Assembly: GCA_018813505.1 (NCBI GenBank) | Contig: JAHJBM010000003.1 | Span: 1-47,774 of the forward strand | Origin: Microcaldota archaeon | Lineage (GTDB): Archaea; Micrarchaeota; Micrarchaeia; Anstonellales; Bilamarchaeaceae | Reading direction: 5' to 3' | Length of the DNA stretch: 47,774 nucleotides | Shown: positions 41,899 through 47,774 of the stretch, one piece after another | Position numbering within the stretch: position 1 is the first letter of the stretch | How the letters are laid out: every line of letters starts with the position of its first letter | Translations under genes and position numbers: made by a program | Notes under the pieces: generated by a model | Database searches by the model: none | What the model was told of the DNA's origin: nothing | Seen by the model: the letters and a program-made list of their open reading frames with translations, nothing else

Positions 41899-43833
41899 TT
41901 ATTTAGCACTTGTATTGTGTTTTACGTACATGATATTCCCACCAGCAAGTAAAACATCTTTTGACTGCTCGCCAAGATCGCATAGTACATTAAAATGCGC
42001 ATTCTTTGTTTTGTTGGTTATTTTCACTTTCCCGCTTTTTATACCAGCCCGTAGGTTTTCGATTACGAGAATATCACCCTGATTGATTTTGTCATAATCT
42101 GTCGCTTGCTCGAATTCAAGTGGTACTATGCCCCAGTTCACCAGATTGGCTTTGTGTATTCTGGCAAAATTTTTGACTATAACCACCTTAACACCAAGAT
42201 ATAATGGCGCAATGGCCGCATGTTCACGTGAAGAACCTTGGCCATAGTTTTCACCACCAATAATGAACCCGCCTTTTTTCTCTTTTGCTCTTTTTGGGAA
42301 CTCTGGATCAACACTTATGAAAACATGCTCGCTTATCGCCGGGATATTGCTTCTTAATGGAAGAACCTTTGCACCAGCAGGCATTATCTGATCTGTAGTT
42401 ACATTGTCACCTGTTTTCAGCAGGACTTCTTTTTCGATCGTATCTTCCACTGGTCTTAGATCAGGAAGAGGTGCAATGTTTGGCCCACGGATTATTTCAA
42501 CTTCTGAACCATCTTCAGGCGGTTTGAGTATCATACTGTCATCAATGACCAGTTTTGGTTTTGGAATTTTTGGCGCATCACCAAGTTTGCGCGGATCTGT
42601 GAAAATACCACTAATAGCGATTGCTGCAGCCGTCTCTGGAGAAACAAGGTATGCGCCAGCATCAGCGGTACCGCACCTGCCTTTGAAATTACGGTTAAAT
42701 GTTCTTACAGTAACTGCCCCGCTTCTCGGAGCTATGCCCATGCCTATACACGGACCGCATGCAGATTCGAGAATGCGTGCACCAGATGAGATAAGATCTG
42801 CTAATGCGCCGTTTCTTGCCAATGTTTCATAAACCTGCCGTGAACCAGGAAGAATACAAAATGAGATGTCTTGGTGGACTTTTTTGCCTTTTAGTGCAGC
42901 TGCAACAACCATAAGATCATAGTATGAAGAGTTTGTACAACTTCCAACTATAACCTGATTTACTTTCTGGCCTTCGATTTCAGATACCTTGCAGACCTGA
43001 TCAGGCATGTGCGGCTTTGCTACATTTGGCTCGATTTTTGAAAGATCGAGTTCGATAGTTTCGGAAAAGTCAGACTTTGAATCTGCTTTCATTTCTTTCC
43101 ATTCTGATTCGCGACCCTGGTTTTTCAAGTATTCGAGAGTTTTTTTATCAGATGGGAAAATTGAGGATGTTGCCCCAAGTTCTGCACCCATGTTTGTTAT
43201 GGTTGCTCTTTCAGGAACGCTTAATGATTTTACACCAGGGCCAACGTATTCGAATATCTTACCAACGCCGCCTTTTACAGTAAGCATGCGAAGCAATTCT
43301 AATATAACGTCCTTTGCACTCACCCATGGCTGAAGTTCCCCAATAAGCTTAACACCGACAATTTTAGGCATATTAAGCACAAAAGATGCGCCACCCATTG
43401 CAAGTGCAATGTCAAGCCCTCCGGCGCCAATGGCTAGCGAACCAACACCGCCAGCAGTCGGAGTATGCGAATCAGAACCAAGAAGAGTTTTGCCTGGAGC
43501 AGCAAACCGTTCAAGATGAACCTGGTGGCATATTCCATTTCCAGGTCTTGAATATAATACACCATATTTCGCTGCTACGCTCTTTAGATAATCGTGGTCA
43601 TCTGCATTCTTGAAATCTGTCTGAAGCATATTGTGGTCAACATAACTCACAGAAAGCTCTGTTTTTACCTTTGGAATGCCCAATGCCTCGAATTCTAGAT
43701 ACGCCATAGTACCAGTGGCATCTTGGGTAAGTGTTTGATCTATTTTTATGCTGATCTCAGTTCCTGCTTCAGGAAGCTTTTGTCCATCGGTCAAATGTTC
43801 TAAAAGTATTTTTTCTGATATTGTCGCCATCAT
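41899..43833 (-). CDS. acn: Aconitate hydratase (aconitase)
   Basis: 644 residues from the ATG pair at 43833/43830 (GAGATGAT upstream); an earlier ATG at 43860 adds nine residues. The iron-sulfur cysteines are in VIVGSCTNSSYYDL and SACGPCIGMGIAP. Other signatures are 'LLGSDSHTPTAGGVGSLAIG', 'FNRNFKGRCGTADAGAYLVS' and, in the swivel domain, IIGGENYGQGSSREHAAIAP (the catalytic Ser/Arg). It is the shorter aconitase form found in many archaea and bacteria. It is first in the operon and interconverts citrate and isocitrate. Confidence 0.95.
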   Translation of the reverse strand: MMATISEKILLEHLTDGQKLPEAGTEISIKIDQTLTQDATGTMAYLEFEALGIPKVKTELSVSYVDHNMLQTDFKNADDHDYLKSVAAKYGVLYSRPGNGICHQVHLERFAAPGKTLLGSDSHTPTAGGVGSLAIGAGGLDIALAMGGASFVLNMPKIVGVKLIGELQPWVSAKDVILELLRMLTVKGGVGKIFEYVGPGVKSLSVPERATITNMGAELGATSSIFPSDKKTLEYLKNQGRESEWKEMKADSKSDFSETIELDLSKIEPNVAKPHMPDQVCKVSEIEGQKVNQVIVGSCTNSSYYDLMVVAAALKGKKVHQDISFCILPGSRQVYETLARNGALADLISSGARILESACGPCIGMGIAPRSGAVTVRTFNRNFKGRCGTADAGAYLVSPETAAAIAISGIFTDPRKLGDAPKIPKPKLVIDDSMILKPPEDGSEVEIIRGPNIAPLPDLRPVEDTIEKEVLLKTGDNVTTDQIMPAGAKVLPLRSNIPAISEHVFISVDPEFPKRAKEKKGGFIIGGENYGQGSSREHAAIAPLYLGVKVVIVKNFARIHKANLVNWGIVPLEFEQATDYDKINQGDILVIENLRAGIKSGKVKITNKTKNAHFNVLCDLGEQSKDVLLAGGNIMYVKHNTSAK

Positions 43834-43860
43834 ATCATCTCGCAAAATAGTTTTATTCAT

Positions 43861-44164
43861 ACTGTGGATTAAAGAGATTTGATCGCCACAGATTGGTGAA
43901 ATAATTGCAGATAGGATTTAAAAATCATGGCATTGGCTTAACATAACTTCGACAAAAAGCGTAGAATTTGGTTATGAAATTAATAGAATAGAACAAATAT
44001 TTAACAGATAACAATCAGAAATTTTGATAGACTTTATTACTATAACTGGATCGGTATTGAGAAATCTTGGTATAAAATACAAAATGAAGAGAATTATCAG
44101 ATCAAAACAAGTTATAGAGAGATAAAATAAAGATAATAAAAAAAGAGATAAAAAAGGAAAGATG
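43861..44164. other. Intergenic region upstream of acn, no gene seen
   Basis: 304 AT-rich bases between acn and the end of the surface-protein gene. A TATA-like TTTTTAAATC on the minus strand (43915-43924) lies about 90 bases before acn, so acn may have a leader of ~60 bases. The far end is A-rich and could end transcription on neither strand with certainty. Confidence 0.35.
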
Positions 44165-47020
44165 TTACTTCTTCCCATTACCTTTCTTCATGCCAAAGTA
44201 GTACCACAGTCCACCTACGACCGCTATTACTACTAACAATAGCACGATTCCACCCAGCATTTCACCGAGCCCCCCACTCTGAGTCTGTGCACCGGTTTCA
44301 GTTGTTGAACCGGCTTGACCAGGTTGTTGGGAATCTTGTTGTTGAGATGGTGGTGGTTGTACTGGAGGAGCCACTACTTCTTCCTCTTCTACTACTGGAG
44401 GTAGTTGCTCTTCTTCAGTTACTTCTGTTTCCTCTTCTGAAGTTTCTTCTTCAGGTTCTTCATCTGTTGAACCAGTTGAAAGATCTTCAGGTGGAGTTAC
44501 AGGCGTTATTGGAGTAACAGTTGTTGTTTCTCCTTCTTCACCCGTACACATTGTAACTGTGGATTCGCCAGTTTCAGATATGTAACCTGATTTTGTAGCA
44601 CTTATCTGATAGGTGCCACTGGCACTGATATCAAACTCTGCTTCACCATCAGCATCGCTGTAAACTACGCCAAGACCTGATATGAACACCCTGACATTTG
44701 ACAATGGTGTGCTTCCACCAAGTGCAGTTACAACCAACTTGCTGCCTGGACAAACGAATTCAGATTCCAGAGTTAATGATTTGGACGAGCTTGATGTACC
44801 TCCTCCCGTAGCTGGACCAACATCGTATAATGTGTATCCGCTCCATCCTAAAACCTGGAATTTCTTTACTCCTGCTGAACAAGAGTCATAACCAGTGACA
44901 TAGTCTGAACCTCCACTGACAACTGACGCCCTCGTTGTTGGGAATCCAGAAGCATGGTAGATTGCATCACCACATGCGCTTACAACTGCCAAGCTGACGT
45001 TTGCAGACCTGTTACACTCGGCAGCATCAGTGTTGGAGATATTCAATGCAACAAACTGAGCTTCCAAGATTATATTAGATTGTTGGACCAAGCTAATGTT
45101 GGTTGCATTTATAAGTGACCAGTTTATCAGACCAGTAGTGTCCGAATAACCAACCGTAAAGTGGGTCAGGTTATTTTCCAATCCTGGAGCAACTGCTGTC
45201 CCAAAGATGGTTGTGGCATTTATCCACATAAATTTGGTCATATTGTAGATCTTATCATAGGTAAACATGTTCTGATTACCTGCATGGACCATAAGACCGT
45301 AACCAAGCTCATCCGTGTTATTTTGCACACCATAAATGATGTTACCTGTAAAGGTATTGTTGTGGCTTGTGTTCAGGTAAACCCCGTAGAGCGTGTTGTT
45401 ATACACAGTATTATCCCTAAGAGTGTTGTTATCCGAACTGTAATTTAATACGAGACCTGCAATGGTATGATTGTAGATGGTATTGCTGCTTACAGTGTTG
45501 TTGTCACTAGAATTAAGCAGGACACCATACAGTGTGTTATTATAGACGGTGTTGCTTGATACAGTATTGTTGTGTGAACTATCATTAACCACAATACCAA
45601 TACCAGTGTGGTTATACACTGTGTTGCCGCTTATAGTGCTATTTATACTGTAGTTCACGTATATTCCAAAGATACCATTGGTATATAGTGTGTTGCTGTT
45701 TATTGTGTGATTAACACTATTAGTGACATTAATCCCAGAAAGACTGTGGTTATACATTGTGTTACTTACGATACTGTTGTTGTGGCTCTCGTTAAGATAG
45801 AAACCATGGATACCTCCAGTGCCACTACCACTATTATTATATGCACTACTGCCAGTTATTGTATTGTTATCTGATGCGTTCAACACATAACCTATTAATG
45901 TGTAATTGTATGCATACCCAGTGTTGACTGTATTGTTGTGGCTTTCATTAAAGTAAACCCCATAGTTTGTGTTGTTGTATGCATAAGACAGGTACAGTGT
46001 ATTGTTTGTAGAACTTCCATTAAGCACATACCCTATAGAGTTATTCCATGATGTACCTTGATTTATGCTAAGGTTTGTACTTTTATTTACATATATACCT
46101 GTAAGGGTATTGTTATATGCATATGGTTTGTGTAGAGTATCATTATTAGTCGCATTCACAACAAAACCATACACCGTGTGATTGTATGCATAACAACTAC
46201 TTAATGTATTGTTCTTTGTCCCATTCATAAAAAATCCATAAAGCGTGTTATTATATGCCATACCGGCCACTGAGTTATTTTCAGAATTATTCAGAACAAA
46301 CCCAGTATCCTTGTTTATAAATAATTGCAAACCGGTAAAGGCGTTGTTATGACTATTGTATAGATTAATACCGTAAAACGTGTTATTATATATGCCACTC
46401 GTACTAAACGTGATTTCGTTGCTTGCATTTATTAGGTAACCATAACTGTTGTTGTATGATGTGCCATTCGTTACTGTATTATCTGAACTTCTGTTGAAAA
46501 CGAAACCGTACACTGTATTATTATAGGAAGTAACATTGGTTAAGGTCGCGTTGTTAGTATTGTCAAGCAAAATACCGGTATCGGTATTATTACGTACTGT
46601 AATATTCTGCAGGGTAATTGACCAATTCGTATTATTGAGAGCAATGGCCATAGTATAATTTTGAATTATGCAGTTCATGATAGTAATGTTGGTAAGTGGT
46701 GATGTTCTAACGCTATTGTAGGTATCATTAATGATGATACCATAAACACTGTGCCCTTCAACAGCAGTTGAATTTCCAGTTAATGTAGCACCAGAACAGT
46801 CAAGAGTAATGTTGCTGTTGTTTATTCTCCAACATGCACCTATACCAGTAGTATTACCTTCGAAAATAGTACTTCCTGACATGTTATATTCAGTATGAGA
46901 CCAGCTAAGATTGCTGCAGTTTCCAATGCCACCATAAGCTATGGTTACGGCAGTAGCAAAGCACATACTTGAAAATCCCAATAACGCCAATATGGCGATT
47001 AATACAAATATTTTTCTCAT
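44165..47020 (-). CDS. Large surface-anchored beta-helix protein rich in N-glycosylation sites
   Basis: 951 residues from ATG 47020: signal peptide MRKIFVLIAILALLGFSSMCFA. Then ~520 residues of NosD/parallel beta-helix repeats of about 22-23 residues built on 'NNTVSSNTVYNNTLYGVLLN' type units, packed with N-x-S/T sequons (NNT, NHT, NNS). A CARDB/carboxypeptidase-regulatory-like Ig fold ('LSNVRVFISGLGVVYSDADG') follows, then a Glu/Thr/Pro-rich stalk, a Gln/Ser/Pro linker and a C-terminal helix GGIVLLLVVIAVVGGLWYYF with a Lys-rich end. A glycosylated adhesin or surface-layer associated protein is likely; ligands unknown. Confidence 0.8.
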   Translation of the reverse strand: MRKIFVLIAILALLGFSSMCFATAVTIAYGGIGNCSNLSWSHTEYNMSGSTIFEGNTTGIGACWRINNSNITLDCSGATLTGNSTAVEGHSVYGIIINDTYNSVRTSPLTNITIMNCIIQNYTMAIALNNTNWSITLQNITVRNNTDTGILLDNTNNATLTNVTSYNNTVYGFVFNRSSDNTVTNGTSYNNSYGYLINASNEITFSTSGIYNNTFYGINLYNSHNNAFTGLQLFINKDTGFVLNNSENNSVAGMAYNNTLYGFFMNGTKNNTLSSCYAYNHTVYGFVVNATNNDTLHKPYAYNNTLTGIYVNKSTNLSINQGTSWNNSIGYVLNGSSTNNTLYLSYAYNNTNYGVYFNESHNNTVNTGYAYNYTLIGYVLNASDNNTITGSSAYNNSGSGTGGIHGFYLNESHNNSIVSNTMYNHSLSGINVTNSVNHTINSNTLYTNGIFGIYVNYSINSTISGNTVYNHTGIGIVVNDSSHNNTVSSNTVYNNTLYGVLLNSSDNNTVSSNTIYNHTIAGLVLNYSSDNNTLRDNTVYNNTLYGVYLNTSHNNTFTGNIIYGVQNNTDELGYGLMVHAGNQNMFTYDKIYNMTKFMWINATTIFGTAVAPGLENNLTHFTVGYSDTTGLINWSLINATNISLVQQSNIILEAQFVALNISNTDAAECNRSANVSLAVVSACGDAIYHASGFPTTRASVVSGGSDYVTGYDSCSAGVKKFQVLGWSGYTLYDVGPATGGGTSSSSKSLTLESEFVCPGSKLVVTALGGSTPLSNVRVFISGLGVVYSDADGEAEFDISASGTYQISATKSGYISETGESTVTMCTGEEGETTTVTPITPVTPPEDLSTGSTDEEPEEETSEEETEVTEEEQLPPVVEEEEVVAPPVQPPPSQQQDSQQPGQAGSTTETGAQTQSGGLGEMLGGIVLLLVVIAVVGGLWYYFGMKKGNGKK

Positions 47021-47552
47021 CCATAAACACCTATTTTTGTATGAATAAAGAAATAACATTTATAAATGTTTCCCAGATCAGACGATTTTACGTCGAAGAA
47101 TAATAGGTATAAACAGGAGGAGGGAAATTTGGTACGAGAAGAAAATTTTTTACAAGAAACCTAATAAAAAAAGGAAAACTATGGTTTAGAATAAAAATGT
47201 TTCGATTTTTTATTTGTTTAGAAAAAGCTGAAAATTCCAAAAAATACGGCCAAAAATGAGCTCAATATATTAGTATGTTATATATGTTATTTCATCATTT
47301 CACTTCATTTGTGTTGTTTGTCAGATTATCAATTTGCATTTCAATTATAGTGAAACAGAAAAGTTCTGCCCCACAACTAGCAAACAACAGTCGTCTTGCA
47401 ACTGTTGTACAGTGATCAAAGACCACTCAAACCATGCTGAGATGACTCAACTGTCAAAAAGTTGCATTACTTTCGTGATTTGTTATAGACCGAGTAATAA
47501 ACTGCATCAACACCGTTTCAGCAGTTCTGGTTCTTGAAAGTATTTCTACAAC
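47021..47552. other. Intergenic region between surface protein and mobile element end
   Basis: AT-rich with no supported gene. Minus-strand TATA-like TTTATAAATG (about 47056-47065) lies about 40 bases before the surface-protein ATG. Two hairpins are visible: CAGAA/TTCTG (47356-47368) and ACAACAGT/ACTGTTGT (near 47384-47408). A short + ORF at 47334-47537 has no recognisable protein features. Confidence 0.35.
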
Positions 47553-47774
47553 GTGACATACTCCCCGCCCTAAAGGACAAGGATTTCTTGGCTGTCATGA
47601 GGAACTACTGCTTATTAAGTTCGCCAGTTATCCCGATCCAACAAAAAAGTTCCAGAGAATTTTATTCTCTGTCTCTTCAAAAGCTTCGCTTTATGAAGAC
47701 GGATCGATCTATTCTCAACCACTGAGATAAACTCAAAAAACAAAAATCTGAAAGACTTATTTGGTTGAGAATAC
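47553..47774 (-). mobile_element. Right end of an IS200/IS605-family element (partial)
   Basis: Read on the minus strand, GTCCTTTAGGGCGGGG followed by AGTATGTCAC (end at 47553) is the familiar 3' end of tnpB-type elements, the part that forms the 3' of the guide (omega-like) RNA. Further in are a palindrome CAGAGAAT/ATTCTCTG (~47652-47670) and TATTCTCAACCA/TGGTTGAGAATA (~47710-47773). A minus frame is open from the window edge to a TAA at 47615-47617 (~51 residues), not recognised as TnpB. The body of the element lies outside or is deleted. Confidence 0.5.

Noticed and set aside
47334-47537. 67-codon plus-strand ORF with several cysteines
   Set aside because: No ribosome-binding site, no recognisable motif, and it lies in hairpin-containing intergenic DNA next to an element end.
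1-47774. tRNA or 5S/16S/23S rRNA genes
   Set aside because: No intergenic stretch showed the T-loop GGTTCRA motif in a cloverleaf context or rRNA signatures on reading both strands by eye; a tRNAscan-SE run would settle this.

Overview
The window looks like an AT-rich archaeal chromosome segment. It has an archaeal digeranylgeranylglyceryl phosphate synthase-like UbiA protein, the archaeal ribosomal block L18e-L13-S9-RpoN, S2, EF-1alpha, the L7Ae-S28e-L24e-NDK block, TATA-box promoters with many leaderless or nearly leaderless starts, and several Lrp/AsnC regulators. The many short lipoproteins and surface proteins and the mix of gene families are compatible with a DPANN-type archaeon or a small-genome euryarchaeal relative. 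I cannot fix the lineage from sequence alone.

Layout. 1-4.5 kb: end of a UbiA lipid gene and three envelope proteins. 4.6-6.3 kb: ribosomal and RNA polymerase genes behind a structured leader. 6.4-8.5 kb: an accessory patch with a deletion-derived tnpB element, a GNAT acetyltransferase, and a run of at least ten different short hairpins. 8.5-11.1 kb: an Lrp regulator, a channel-like membrane protein, two small envelope proteins and a strong structured-RNA candidate. 11.3-17.9 kb: S2, a cysteine-repeat surface protein, a second RNA candidate, an asparagine synthetase of the aminoacyl-tRNA synthetase type, Lrp, EF-1alpha and AsnRS. 17.9-25.2 kb: MarC, a CDF transporter, the L7Ae block, a NikR-like regulator divergent from a ZIP transporter, a permease operon containing a 42-residue cysteine-tailed ORF, and a lipoprotein pair.

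25.3-37 kb is the most unusual gene region. An HTH_10 regulator is followed by three tandem genes holding four copies of a Cys- and Asn-rich module. Next come three paralogues that join a PLP fold-type-II enzyme domain, one membrane helix and an outer EF-hand-like segment. These are interrupted by a HerA/VirB4-type ATPase on the opposite strand, and the region closes with a double Lrp regulator. Two promoters in this region carry similar inverted repeats (CCGYT-N4-ARCGG), and two of the PLP-domain genes share a duplicated promoter. This suggests a co-regulated accessory system; its function is unknown to me.

37-44 kb is a compact carbon-metabolism operon: aconitase, isocitrate dehydrogenase and both ATP-citrate lyase subunits. 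Together they connect 2-oxoglutarate with acetyl-CoA and oxaloacetate. 44-47 kb encodes a large membrane-anchored beta-helix surface protein extraordinarily dense in N-glycosylation sequons. The right edge holds the end of an IS200/IS605-type element.
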